DNA of 64,000 nucleotides from Lachancea dasiensis (GCA_900074725.1 LT598461.1:1-64000); one strand, 5' to 3'. Numbered from the stretch's first letter, positions 10,199 through 20,940 are shown. The notes: generated by a model from the letters alone, not told the origin. Numbers and translations are program-made.

Positions 10199-11110
10199 TC
10201 AGCCCATCATTCTCATGGCCATCTCAAATGTTGTGAAGGTTGCGCCATTTACAGGGAGGGATCTCAGCATAGTCGGGCCAAATCCTTTGAAAAAAGCCTT
10301 GGGGCCGCGCACACGATAGATGTATCTGGCCACCTCTACAACATTTTTTCCGTGAACAGGCTCGCGAAGGTTATCAGACTGCATCACAGACTTGATTACG
10401 TCGAAAGGGTACACCATCATCCACAACAAGGCACCGGACATGGCACCAAACGTGCACAGTTTCCAGGGTGAAATATCAGCTCTGACAGTACCCTTCTTAG
10501 CTTCCATGCCAATAAGTGCTTCGTAGGTTGAAAAGTATACACCAAATCCGTGGGATGTTCTCAAGAGTGTTGGGGTAAGCCCGCGCATTAGATTTCCTGA
10601 GGCCATCAGCTTCCTAATACAGTCTAGAGCACCACTGTACTCAGCACTATTTAGCGATTTCGTTTGAAGCTGAAGACGGATTCTGACGTGTTCGATAGGA
10701 GCAGTGAGCATTCCGTTTGCACATCCACTAACAAACCCACATGCGTAATATTCTGGCAGTCTCAGAGTGGAGTGTGTTTGCTTGTTCTTCCTGTGAAAAT
10801 ACCTTTTCATTGCCTCATTAACCCCAAACTGGCATGATACACATGCTCCAACACCAATCAACGGTGTAGTTGAGCCCTTATAAAACGCCGTAAGTCCCTC
10901 ATTCTGAACCAAGTTCCGTATTACTTTCACAGCTGTCGTGGACGTCTCTGAGGTTTGTAACCGTACCTTAGTAATATCAAAGGGTTGACCCACTAAGACC
11001 TGTGCGATTCCACCTGATGTTCCAGCCACGATGTCTTTGATTGTTCTATTAAAGCTCGGTTGATCATCTAGGTCGTCCACCACTTGTGGCAAAGTAATTT
11101 CTTCTGACAT
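10199..11110 (-). CDS. YMC1: Mitochondrial inner-membrane carrier, YMC1/YMC2-like
   Basis: A 303-residue mitochondrial carrier. The start is placed at MSEEITLPQVVDDL because it aligns with the Ymc1 N-terminus; the longer open frame upstream begins at a non-standard codon. Three carrier repeats show signature motifs PFDITKVRLQ, PIEHVRIRLQ and PFDVIKSVMQ. The stretch VAGTSGGIAQVLVGQPFD is typical of Ymc1/Ymc2, which in S. cerevisiae are linked to glycine/glutamate transport and oleate metabolism. Six membrane segments are expected. YMC1 and YMC2 are duplicates, so one ancestral gene is expected here. It stands alone in gene-poor sequence between the two mating cassettes. Confidence 0.9.
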   Translation of the reverse strand: MSEEITLPQVVDDLDDQPSFNRTIKDIVAGTSGGIAQVLVGQPFDITKVRLQTSETSTTAVKVIRNLVQNEGLTAFYKGSTTPLIGVGACVSCQFGVNEAMKRYFHRKNKQTHSTLRLPEYYACGFVSGCANGMLTAPIEHVRIRLQLQTKSLNSAEYSGALDCIRKLMASGNLMRGLTPTLLRTSHGFGVYFSTYEALIGMEAKKGTVRADISPWKLCTFGAMSGALLWMMVYPFDVIKSVMQSDNLREPVHGKNVVEVARYIYRVRGPKAFFKGFGPTMLRSLPVNGATFTTFEMAMRMMG

Positions 11111-13542
11111 TACTTGACTTGTGCGCCGGCCCCAAAAAACCACCAATTGATGTTCAACTTTGAGCCCACCAAGTGTATGGCCAGGGAAGAGTAAGCTTTT
11201 GCAACTCAAAAACAATTTATGACATGAATGACTATGTGAGACTCATTGTGTGATTCAGGCAGAGTTGGTCATTTCTTTAAAAAAAAACCAGGAAATATAA
11301 CTGGTTTAATCTTATCAGTATCTATTGAGCACCGTCGACGATCTATCAGCTTTTCCACAGTACATATATCACGAGACCCCAAGCTGACAGTTGTAAATAG
11401 CAACAACTTCAAAGGAAATATGAGAGAGTAATGTAGATCATATACGTCTTATCGGTTCAACATATTGATGGCACAATCAATAGTGGATAGCTTCGTACTT
11501 AAAGTTTAATCTCTGTGTCAAGTGGCCGCTCCCTAGGCGAAGCTTCTTGACTAAATAATACTTTTCTGACAGGAGCGGACAAGTCTAACCTTTCCATGAA
11601 GTAGATGAGAGATACAACTGTACTATTTTTGATGCTATCGCTAAATAATATCTAGGTCCTAATTATGCTGGGGATGCGGCAGAGTTAACAGCAGATGGTA
11701 GTCGGCATAAACCGGGGAGAACATCCCCTTTTGATATTGCGTAAAGGAGCTTGAGTAACTTAGAAGTTGGGATATGGGTTGGGGCCTACTCTTCACAACA
11801 TTACAGCGACAACTGGAGTTGAAAGACCGCGCGATAGCTGTAGATAATGACACGGTTTCCAATAGAATAACTGCTAATCTATTGGGCTTGTAAGGACTCG
11901 GTAAACTCGTAACGTACAGATTATCAGATCCGGGCATTTTTGTACTGGTTAATTCGGTGGTTCTAAAAATTGATGAAATAACTTTACACCAAGACGAGTC
12001 AACTTTCAAGCCAAACCCCTCATATTATGCTTTGGGTCTGCGACTGCTCGAACACTCAAGAGCTTGAAATTGGAGTAATCCCTTCATGGTTCCCATTTTG
12101 CTCGATGATGAAGAGAATTAAAAGGGCAACTAAACGCTTAACACAGGGAAACGGAAAAACAGACATTTCGCCAAGTTGTTAATTAAGAGGGGGGATTCTT
12201 TGTATTGATCGAAATGTGGGCAGAATTTAGTAGTTAAAAAGTGAATAAGTCCTCGTCGTAAATTTAGTCCAGAAACGCTTGAACTGCGAGTGCTACTTAT
12301 TTTTCTCTGTAAAAGAGCATGTTTGAACTACCAGGTGGTCGCTATTTAGATCGTTTGACTAGCTTCGGGCTGGATACTTGTAAACATGACCATAGCACCA
12401 GATGGTACGAAGTGAAGTAGCCGACGCCAGTAAATTTATTATGCCAAAAAATTGTAATTTCATAGCGATGATCTGGCCAGCCATTTTGGCCCTTTAAAAG
12501 TTCACAAGTTGGACACTAGCTACACTCTTCAGATGATTCTTGCAGGAATTATGTATATCTATTGCCTTTATTATCCGTTAATAAATCAACTCTGTAGTCC
12601 GAGAACCTCAATGAGAGAACTAAAAAATCACCTTATATCTCAGATTGCTCCTCACAATTAGACAATACTTCAACGATTTCCATGGACCTACTGAACTGAT
12701 AATTCATCAGGTTAGCTTCTGCCGAGCCGGTCTTGCTTTGATAAATTTTCACCGGTCGCGAATTGCGATAGTCGCTCAAAATTTAGTGTGATTATATATA
12801 TTGTGTCAAGTCAACGTCAGACGTAGTTGGTTTACCAAACTGTTTATTCCATTTTCGCTTTACATCGTGGTCAGCTCTGAGTGTTAGAAAATGGGTCTCA
12901 ATGACCTGACATTACTTCGAGTTGTTCCTCTGTCATTATTAACAGTATAGATTTGATCCATACCTGGAAAGTACAGCCGGTATTTACGTGATACTCTGGC
13001 GGAAAGGGTACGCCTTGAGAATCCTAAACCCTTAACCGCCAATTGACATATTGGGATGGTAGATGGTTGTATTGACCAGAATGGCCACTGCTCTCCCGGA
13101 TCCCATTGAGTGATCCTTCGCTCTGCGCTTATTGATGTGCTGATGCTGTGAATATCACTTTGTACTCTCCTGACACTAAGTTGATGTATCCTATTATGCA
13201 ACTTAAAGTTACTTAAGCAGCCCTAGCCTACGGGAGCTTTAGCAAGTTTTACTCCGCCACTGCTACTTCTGATCTATATCTTCTGCACTGCTCTTATATT
13301 TTAGTCTGAGAAGATCAAGGAAAAGCATGATATTAGCCTTGTCCGCCTTGGATCGTGGATTTCTTTTGTCGCTTCACTCTCCACTTAATAGAAGGTCTTG
13401 ATAGATACATAAGCTAGAAATGGAGCACCGGTCGTTTAGCTCAACTGTAGATGATGCTATAGCGATAAATGTGGAGAGAAATCTGAAAACTACAAAGAGG
13501 TTTAAAATCCAGAGTAAGACTCAAGGTCGTCAGCTCAGTTGA
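11111..13542. other. 2.4 kb without a supportable gene
   Basis: Sequence between YMC1 and the SLA2 fragment. Minus-strand open frames at 11659-12009 and 12884-13201 have no domain I recognise, and the second lacks an ATG at its start. No tRNA or clear repeat. It probably includes the left flank of the alpha cassette and any silencer. Confidence 0.5.
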
Positions 13543-14259
13543 AAGAGTTCTCATGGCGAAAATAAACAGAAGTATTGCCGCTATAGTATTTTCTCATTTA
13601 GCGAAGCAATGAGTGAAGCAATGAGCGGAGCGTTGGATGATCAAGAGTTTCTTTATGCGTTGAGGGATGTTGTGGGGGCTCCAGAACAAGTAATTGACAA
13701 AGTCATAGATCTTAATATTGCATTACAAACTAAACTCTCGCCCATTCAAAAATTAGTCAATTTACCTCAGAATGATGCAGTCAAGGCAATTATTAATCTG
13801 ATAAAAGCTTCCACAGCATGCCAGGCTGAAATTGCCACTACCCAAAACCCTGACCCGTATCTTCAACATAACAGATGGACTCGTGGTCTAGTATCTGCAG
13901 CTGAGGAGGTTGCAAAATCAACAGAAAGAATGGTATCATCCACCAATTATGAAACCTTTACGGCAGCATCTAATCAGGTATTAGCGTCTACAGCTCAATT
14001 GGTAGCAGCGTGTAGAGTGAGAAACCCGCCATCGCAGCCACGTCTAGAACAGTATAGCAGAATTGTGAAAGCAGCTGTAGAAAGCCATGGAGGCAAGAAC
14101 CGCCAGAATACTACCTTACCAGACTCGGAGTTAGATCTACAAGCGCATATAGTGCAACTGGAAGGTGCGCTTGAGCAATCGCGCAAGAAATTAGGTGAAA
14201 TGAGGTACGAACCTCGCTCGCCTATTTCGAAACCAAACTCCGACTTGAACAGGAGTTAA
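13543..14259 (+). pseudogene. SLA2: SLA2 C-terminal fragment (I/LWEQ actin-binding end)
   Basis: The open frame (first ATG 13609, 216 residues) is the end of Sla2, the endocytic clathrin and actin adaptor. It shows NNRWT-type NRWTRGLVSAAEEVAKST, VLASTAQLVAACRV and the final coiled piece IVQLEGALEQSRKKLGEMR. Whole Sla2 is near 1000 residues; the ANTH domain and central coiled coil are absent upstream. SLA2 flanks MAT in many Saccharomycetaceae, so this is best read as flank copied with the cassette, the working gene being elsewhere. Its last codons overlap, antisense, the 3' end of a1. Whether the fragment is expressed is unknown. Confidence 0.8.
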
Positions 14260-14442
14260 GCCGCATTTGTCTGCAATTGCCTTACGTTCTCTTGAATTGG
14301 GGCATCTCTTTTTCTCAAAAACCGATTCCAAAAAAAGTCTAGTGTCCTTCGATAACAGAGTTCTTCTTTGCTCTTGGCGGCATAAAGCGCTACAGGCTTT
14401 TTTTATTGATTCCAAAGTGAGAAGTATGTCTTTCGTATCCAT
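14191..14442 (-). CDS. MATa1: a1 coding sequence with complete homeodomain, next to the alpha cassette
   Basis: An 83-residue frame. The first part equals the a1 of the other cassette (Z block), but here the homeodomain continues through TPVQVGVWFRNRRARF, the recognition helix with the invariant W, F, N and R. In this alpha state the a1 promoter is absent: the sequence upstream of the ATG is Yalpha, ending with the alpha1 stop at 14491. It is therefore probably an unexpressed remnant that becomes part of a full gene only when Ya is joined to this Z flank. Codons 14191-14259 lie antisense to the SLA2 fragment. Confidence 0.75.
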   Translation of the reverse strand: MDTKDILLTLESIKKACSALCRQEQRRTLLSKDTRLFLESVFEKKRCPNSRERKAIADKCGLTPVQVGVWFRNRRARFVPHFT

Positions 14443-14457
14443 TTTCAATACTGGGTT
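14255..14457 (-). repeat. Mating-cassette Z repeat (alpha-cassette copy)
   Basis: 203 bp that read identically by eye to 5560-5762 in the opposite orientation. It abuts Yalpha on the right and continues on the left into the a1 3' end and SLA2 fragment, which the a cassette lacks. Confidence 0.93.
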
Positions 14458-14490
14458 ATGAATTATTTAGAAGGTTGGTGAATATAAGTC

Positions 14491-15255
14491 TCAAAAAAAT
14501 ATGGCATCACTATTTTGCCTTATACCTGCAGTTAAGGCACTTGTACTATTGTCTAACGATGAATCCTCTAAAGATATACTACAATTTAGTAAATCTTGGT
14601 ACTCGATATGCAAGTTCGTCATATCGATAAGCTCCCTTGAAGTGAAGCGTTTCAAAAGTTCATCTGTGTTAGAATAAATATCTTCAATGAAGGGCTCACC
14701 GTTAACACTAGCTTTCTGTGTGTTTTCAAGTTGCTGCTCGGTTTCGCTCTCGTAGTTCTTTTTCAGCCAGTCCGTGAAGCACATGCCAGTGTCGTGCTTG
14801 TTATAGTGTTGAGTGAAAAACTCCCATGTCTTATGAATATGGTAATTGGTAGACCAGTAATTAGAAAGGAGTACAGATAGCTCCTGCTGCTTGATTTTTC
14901 CTTTTACACAATTGGCATAGTAGCTGCGGAATCCAATAAATGGGTTCAACTTCTTTTTAGTTACTTTGCTTCGCTTATTCTTTAAATTTGAATGTTTGCT
15001 CGGATTATGCTCTGAACAGCTCCTTGATTTATGGCAATTATGTTTGGTTGGAGCTCGTTGGTCTGTAATCTCTACCAAATTTGATATAATATGTGGAGTC
15101 CCGGGTATTGATTTTGGCCCAGCGTATGTCATGTATAAATTTACGCCAACGTCCATTTTATTCCCAACTTTGTTTCTCATCTTCTTCGAAGACTTGTGAA
15201 CTTTACTTCTGCCACTTGTTAATGCGACTTTGAAACTAGCTTTCGTTGATTTCAT
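14491..15255 (-). CDS. MATalpha1: Mating-type protein alpha1 (alpha-box activator)
   Basis: A 254-residue protein with the alpha box at about residues 100-155: KKLNPFIGFRSYYANCV, then SVLLSNYWS and WEFFTQHY. Alpha1 works with Mcm1 to turn on alpha-specific genes. The N-terminus is basic. The gene is complete inside Yalpha and its stop lies 34 bp from the Z edge. In S. cerevisiae alpha1 instead spans the Y/Z junction, where HO cuts. It diverges from alpha2 across 354 bp. Next to VAC17 the cassette holds the HML position, so it is probably silent. Confidence 0.92.
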   Translation of the reverse strand: MKSTKASFKVALTSGRSKVHKSSKKMRNKVGNKMDVGVNLYMTYAGPKSIPGTPHIISNLVEITDQRAPTKHNCHKSRSCSEHNPSKHSNLKNKRSKVTKKKLNPFIGFRSYYANCVKGKIKQQELSVLLSNYWSTNYHIHKTWEFFTQHYNKHDTGMCFTDWLKKNYESETEQQLENTQKASVNGEPFIEDIYSNTDELLKRFTSRELIDMTNLHIEYQDLLNCSISLEDSSLDNSTSALTAGIRQNSDAIFF

Positions 15256-15609
15256 TTTATACTCGTCCTCTCTTGAATTTGATTTGTACTACTGCTTTCA
15301 ACAAACAGCAGCTCCCTCTATTTTATATGATTGCCTACCTAAAAAAGTGACCATCAACTACATACCTCAAATCGGCAACTAAATTGTTACACTCTATGCT
15401 GGAATAGGTTCTTAATTTCTTTTCTACTGACTTATGCATGCATGATTAGTGGAACATGTTGTTTTGAACTTAAAAACCGACTGTGACAATTGCAAGATAC
15501 GGCGCAGCACAATATCAAACTTTGAACCTCCCTATATAAATTGATGACACTTCCCACTAATACGTCCCCATTTCAAATGTAATCTTTATTAAGAAACCAT
15601 TTTTCTATA
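15256..15609. promoter_or_regulatory. Divergent alpha1/alpha2 promoter
   Basis: A 354-bp region between two divergent starts. CTATATAAATTG near 15533 is a TATA box, 77 bp before alpha2. ATTTTATATGA near 15320 may serve alpha1. I could not place a convincing Rap1 site. Confidence 0.5.
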
Positions 15610-16221
15610 ATGACCAAAATTCCGGTGCATAAGCTTCTCAATTCTGCTCAAGACTACTATTCTGTAGATGAGTAAGTGTATATTGTCTCTTTTCTAGAGT
15701 GCTTAACTAACGAAGTTTAGCCTGCTTTCCCAAAGAAGCATCATTTGCAGCTCCCTGGCGACATTCAACAAGTCATCGAATTTGCAAGATTTGCAAGCCG
15801 TATTACAAACTGTCTTAGTAGTATGAATTTCTGACATATCATTGTGCTCCAACCCAGCTACTAACTTTTGCAGAGCATTCTCAAGTTGAATCACCAAGCT
15901 TTGGATGGAGACAAAAAGATGATCTTGAAAGATATAATGGTTGCAGCCGATGGGATAGCTAAGAAGTTGTTAGTAGAAAATTCTGGGGATTTTTTTGAGG
16001 ATATTGGAAAACCTAAGCGTTTCATGAAGTGCGTCATATTTACTTTGGAGGAGTGGTTCCACTGTCACTCTACATATCCCTATCCTACAAAGACCCAGGC
16101 CAGAACCCTCTCTGAAAAAACAGGTTTGACGATTAAGCAAGTCGAGAACTGGCTCTCAAATCGTCGAAGAAAACTCAAAAGAAATCCTATTGACTCATCG
16201 CTAGAAAATATCTTGGAATGA
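15610..16221 (+). CDS. MATalpha2: Mating-type protein alpha2, TALE homeodomain repressor, two introns
   Basis: Three exons: 15610-15671, 15721-15820 and 15874-16221. The introns are GTAAGT...CTAAC...TTTAG (49 bp) and GTATGA...CTACTAAC...TGCAG (53 bp). Exons 1 and 2 add to 54 whole codons, so exon 3 is entered in frame. The 169-residue product starts MTKIPVHKLLN, like MNKIPIKDLLN of S. cerevisiae alpha2, and ends in a TALE homeodomain at about 100-158 (YPYPTKTQA, LTIKQVENWLSNRRRK). Alpha2 represses a-specific genes with Mcm1 and haploid genes with a1. S. cerevisiae alpha2 has no introns. The splicing is inferred from signals, reading frame and the conserved N-terminus. Confidence 0.9.
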
Positions 16222-16502
16222 TAATATTGTATTAGTGATGTGTAGCCAAAACTGATTACTATCGTGCCAACATATCATGTCTCATAGTTTCTTCTCTTGT
16301 TTAATTACTAGCGTAGCGCGGTTCACCATGTCCACTCTCAACCACCGTCATGATTTTTGACCCATGTTGGTGGGGCTGCCCAATGCGCGACGACAGATCC
16401 TGAGTTTACCGTACAAATGATCCTTAGTCTGAACAGTTCCTCATTTCATTCGTTCACGCTGCAAGAAATTGTACCGGCGGTTGAGGGTAGCTGACTCTTT
16501 TT
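16222..16502. other. End of Yalpha, no gene seen
   Basis: The alpha2 3' flank inside the alpha-specific segment (Yalpha 14458-16502). No frame or RNA recognised. Confidence 0.5.
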
Positions 16503-16655
16503 ACCATCAACCTACAGTTACGAAACGCTGACCAATGGGGCACACAGTACAGCCATGGAGAGCAAGAAAACGTACAAGGCGTTCTGTGGCAGATTCTCTC
16601 TCAAGGAGGCTACAGGTAGGGTCAGGAAGAAGAAACCTATACAAACCTTTGCCCT
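16503..16655 (+). repeat. Mating-cassette X repeat (alpha-cassette copy), a2 C-terminal remnant
   Basis: 153 bp that read identically by eye to 4534-4686 inverted. It reads as part of the a2 C-terminus (ESKKTYKAFCGRFSLKEA) without promoter, HMG box or native stop. After CTTTGCCCT the flank differs from the a cassette. Confidence 0.92.
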
Positions 16656-18175
16656 CAATTCCTTGCTTCTCTGCGAAGTCTCTTTGATTTATTTATATTT
16701 GATTTTCTGTAATATCTTGTGTTTGCCAGAGCCAAGACAGCTTACAGTAAATTCAGAACGCCGGTAAAAAAATTCCGAACGCCTTTAGAGTTCGCATGCA
16801 TTAAAAATATAGCAAGCTGTGAGAGGGTTGGGCGGCAAGTGTGTATGAATATTCAATTTTCATAGACCTAAAGTTTAATTGATTTTTAAGCCTATCATGA
16901 AAAAATGTTGTGAGTGAGATAAATGATGTAATATCGTCTGTGTCAAAATGACGATAAACAGTTTCTAGAGGGCAAGCCTAAAGTGTAATGGTGCACTTTT
17001 TTTATACCCTGGTGTCTTTTCATATATAGAGCTGTTCTAAAAAGGTTGCCAGCTTCTCGAATCGGATCCACTTTAAACTTTGACGAAGCGTGCCTCCTTT
17101 GTTTTCTCTCTATATATACGACCTTTATGTAAACTGGAACAACCCTATTTATTCGGCAGCTACGAAGGCAGGAGTGTAGACTGCCTTTTAACCTGCGATC
17201 ATCAAAGAGAACGTTAATTGCAGCCCGGTGGTTTCTACCATGTAGTTAAGATCATTGCATCCTTTTTAATGCAACTTGCTCTCATTAAAATGTCCAAAAA
17301 AAGGGTCGCACAAACATTAATAGAAAGCTTATCGCACTTGTTCTGTAGTGGCTCTTTCGTAAGCTATGGTGAAAAATGCATTATTTGCCTCAGAGGCTGA
17401 AACAGTTTTTACTATTTTGAATCATTGGCCCATCGCATAAGATCACCAAAAAATGTCAAATGGCCACCAACCAAAAGTTATCACTACATCGTCGTCTGAT
17501 AACTTCCCCTGGGGAGTACCAGCTAGTATTACTGGGTGGTTACCAATTCATGTTTTGGGAAGAACCGAGGGCCTGATATCTTGCTCAACATGCTTTTGGA
17601 ACAGAAACATGTTCGAGTCATAGTGTTTTGACAAAAGCAGAGTTCATTGTAGGACAATGTCTTTCACAGACAACGATTAACACAATAATCGATGCAGGGG
17701 TTTAAATAGAAAGCTACAAATTCCTTTTATGAAGAAAGAGCGGACTCCTTTCTCCACCTCAGTGCACTTAAGATGCAAATGCTCTACACCAAAAAGCTTC
17801 AAAAGGGCTTGATCATCGAATGTGCACCCAATTTGCGGACTTGCACCTCCGCCTCGAAATATCTTAATGTGCCAGGCGGAACTTTATCTTCACCTTTATG
17901 TCACGGGACTTCGGAGTATATTTTTCGATTCATTTTAGTTTCTTTACCAGTGTTTTGTTTTTAGGTAGGAGGAGCGAATGTCAGGTGAAAAGTGTTTGTT
18001 TTGATTTCTCAAATGTTTGTTTACCTTTCTTGCCGTCCTCGCAGATACGCACGCAGGGACTTATAGAAGAATGATGCCAATTGAGTTTCGTTCTAAAATC
18101 AACAATAAAGAAAAAAAACAGGACGAAAACTAATTGCATTAGATCGAAGATCTGAACTTTACCGTTTAACTGAGA
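16656..18175. other. 1.5 kb between alpha cassette and VAC17, no gene seen
   Basis: AT-rich. TATA-like runs (ATATATAGAG at 17024, CTATATATACG at 17111) occur but no open frame follows convincingly; small frames at 17218-17400 and 17773-17964 have no recognised motif. In S. cerevisiae CHA1 lies between HML and VAC17; it is absent here. The right part is the VAC17 promoter and may include a silencer. Confidence 0.5.
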
Positions 18176-19525
18176 ATGTCGCTCTCTAGAACCAGCAAGG
18201 GCGAGTTGGAGAATTACAGAATGGACGAATTTGACCTGATAAGTCAGCTCCTGTTAAGGCGGTCGCAAGAAACCCTCCAACAGCTCGATGAGCGTATAGA
18301 GAAGCAGCGAAATTTACACTCAGCCGGAAAGGTTAACACTTTGGAAGACCTGAATTCTAGTCTGCAGGCATACTATGTTCATTTGAGTCAACTAAATGAT
18401 TTGTATTTCTGGGCCCAGAGCATACAAGCAGACGCAACTGTTTCGCAAAAATCGATAGCGGCAGCAGAGCTTCTCCAAGAGCTCGATAACATATCAGACG
18501 CATTCCAGGAACAAACGGCTACCACCTTAGATTTAAATGCATCGCCTAGTTCTGCATTCTCGTTCCAGCCGAGACCCCTGAAGATAATAGAACGAAGGCA
18601 CGGGGGCAGAAAACCAGAGTCGCCGGCCAAGGTTCCTTTAGATGCACAGCCTTCGTATCCGCCACTGCGAACTTCAAGCTCGATGGGTAATTCATTAACT
18701 TACTCGAATTCATGGCACTCGAGCCCACCAAGATCACCAATCCCAACGGCTCAGCCAAGGTATGTGCGAGGGGCCAAGTCTTGTGATGCTGGCTTGAATA
18801 GGGCAAATGATCCCCATGAGAATAGGCTCAGTTTTTTCAAAGATCGACAGAGACTGTCTATTTCATTTGTCGAAGATGATGAATATTCATCTGACGAGGA
18901 GACGGTCATATCCCCCAGCCCGGTGAACACGCCATTTTTAAAAAACAACACTGTTGCAGGATCAAGTGTACTTAGGAAAGCTGTGGTCAAAGAAGCTAAC
19001 AATTTTGGCAAAGCCGCCCAAACTGATTTGCCAGTAAATGGTACGTTCAATTTGCCTAGGTTACTCCCGAAAACTCCTACGGTGGCTCAGTGCCGAATAA
19101 CTTCTGTCGATTATAAACCAGAGATCAACAGCGGGATCTCTGTGTACTCAGGGAGAACCTCTAGGGAACTGCTGTTCAAAGTTGCCACCACGAAGTCCCA
19201 AAACAAGAACACTACGAAATCCAAAGTGAAGACGAAGTCATGGTTTAACGACGGTCAACTTCTCGGGACAATCAGGAATCTCAATAACCAGGTGCAGGTC
19301 ACCTCGGAGACAGGAACTGAGCGACATGATCCATTACCAGCAGCCAAAATGCTCAAACAATCACGAAGACCTTTCGAATATAGACAGCCGCCACAGCCTT
19401 ATGGCAGCATTATAATTCACGGGCCCAGTGGCTCTAAATTTGTCACAGCTCCCCGACAAACGGAACTTCACTTCAAGGTGTCGCACGATGCGCTGCGAGA
19501 TGCATTAAATAGTGATATTATTTAG
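18176..19525 (+). CDS. VAC17: Vac17-like vacuole inheritance adaptor
   Basis: A 449-residue protein, close to the 423 of S. cerevisiae Vac17, which links the vacuole (through Vac8) to the myosin Myo2 for transport into the bud. The N-terminal 110 residues form a predicted coiled coil (LISQLLLRRSQETLQQLDER, LNDLYFWAQSIQAD). The middle is Ser/Pro-rich and disordered with possible CDK sites (SPSPVNTP). The end is more conserved-looking (PYGSIIIHGPSG). Identity rests on length, the N-terminal pattern and its convergent position next to MRC1, as in S. cerevisiae (27 bp between the two stop codons). Confidence 0.88.
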   Translation: MSLSRTSKGELENYRMDEFDLISQLLLRRSQETLQQLDERIEKQRNLHSAGKVNTLEDLNSSLQAYYVHLSQLNDLYFWAQSIQADATVSQKSIAAAELLQELDNISDAFQEQTATTLDLNASPSSAFSFQPRPLKIIERRHGGRKPESPAKVPLDAQPSYPPLRTSSSMGNSLTYSNSWHSSPPRSPIPTAQPRYVRGAKSCDAGLNRANDPHENRLSFFKDRQRLSISFVEDDEYSSDEETVISPSPVNTPFLKNNTVAGSSVLRKAVVKEANNFGKAAQTDLPVNGTFNLPRLLPKTPTVAQCRITSVDYKPEINSGISVYSGRTSRELLFKVATTKSQNKNTTKSKVKTKSWFNDGQLLGTIRNLNNQVQVTSETGTERHDPLPAAKMLKQSRRPFEYRQPPQPYGSIIIHGPSGSKFVTAPRQTELHFKVSHDALRDALNSDII

Positions 19526-19552
19526 CCTACAATCGGCAAGGCCGCAAACGGA

Positions 19553-20909
19553 TTAATTATCGAAGCTACTTGAACTGTTCGCCAGAAGTGTAGATTTTCT
19601 GGTCACAGTCTTAGGTTTCGCACCCAGTCGTGGACGTGCCGTCTTGCGCGCTTTTAGTTGCCTTGCCCTACCTAGGTAAGTTACTGAGGCCCTGGTGCAG
19701 CCGGCCATCTTATAGGTTTTTTTCATTTGAACTGTCTTTTGACCCTCCTTGAACTTCTCATTAGCCTCTTGATGGTGACCAAATCTGCTCACTAACGATG
19801 CCCCATTACGGCCAGGAAAAACATTCTCGTCATCATTCACATTATGGTCGATCTCTCTTGTAAATGTAGTGAAACCTTTGATACTACTGCTCTGTTTTAA
19901 AGAAAAGAGGTCGTGCTCTTGGGTACTGTAGTTTTTCTCCACATCGAGCTTGTCCAGCTCCGGGGCGGATTCTGTTCCATTTTCTTGTGATGTGAGGAAA
20001 GAAAGGGTTCGTTGTACAAAATCCTCTGAGAGAATCATTTTCTGTTTGGATTCCTTTAGAGGCACTTCTTCCTCCGCTTTACGGAAGCTTGTTGTGTTCT
20101 GCTCAGCCTTAAGCGTTTCATCGTCGAACAATCTATCTCTTCCTTCGAAGTCTTCTTGCAAGCTATCAAAAAAAGCTTTCGATTTCGGATTAGTGCTGAT
20201 CGAGTTGAGTTCAGCACTCCCGGATATCTTCTTTTTCAAAAGCTGCTTCCTTCTAGCGTGGTACTTTAATAATTCTTCATCTTCATCGTCGCTGAATTCA
20301 ATGTCAAGTGCACCCCTGCCTCTCTTGCGAAATCCTCCATTTTCAATGTCGTGTAGGATTTTGTTCACCAGGTCTTTATCCTTCGTTATGTCCTCTTCAA
20401 TGAGTTTCTTACGTATTTCATCGGGGTTGAAATTAGAGTTGGAATAGTCATCTATCATATTTTCGAGCTCAGAATCATAACCGTCTGATCCTTCGCCATC
20501 AATGCCCCCAATCCCATGCCATTCATCGTCAGATTCTTCGGCTTCTATCTCCAGCATATGATTGACCTTGCTTTTCCGCATTTCTCTTATCTGGCGTTCC
20601 CTCTTTTGTTCTTGCTCTTGTCTCTTCTTTATGAGCTTTTTCATTATGGCCCTGAAAGCGTCTTCTGTCACAGCTTCGGTACCAAAATGGTTCTGATCCA
20701 CGCTTTTGAAAGCATTGGCATCGTCTGTCTTTTCTCCAACACCTATTCGTAGTGATAACTCGTCTCTTGAAGGCGTATCTGTACTTAATAAATTATTGCC
20801 GTAAGATCCAAGGTCTATTCTTCTTGTTGCCAGCTGATCCACACCTTGATCTTCGTCTTCAGACAAGCTGTGAACAATGTGACCTCTTTTGTTAGGCCTC
20901 AGCATCCTG

Positions 20910-20940
<31 letters not shown>

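Noticed and set aside
12884-13201. 105-codon minus-strand open frame.
   Set aside because: It starts at a non-ATG codon and shows no motif or sensible composition.
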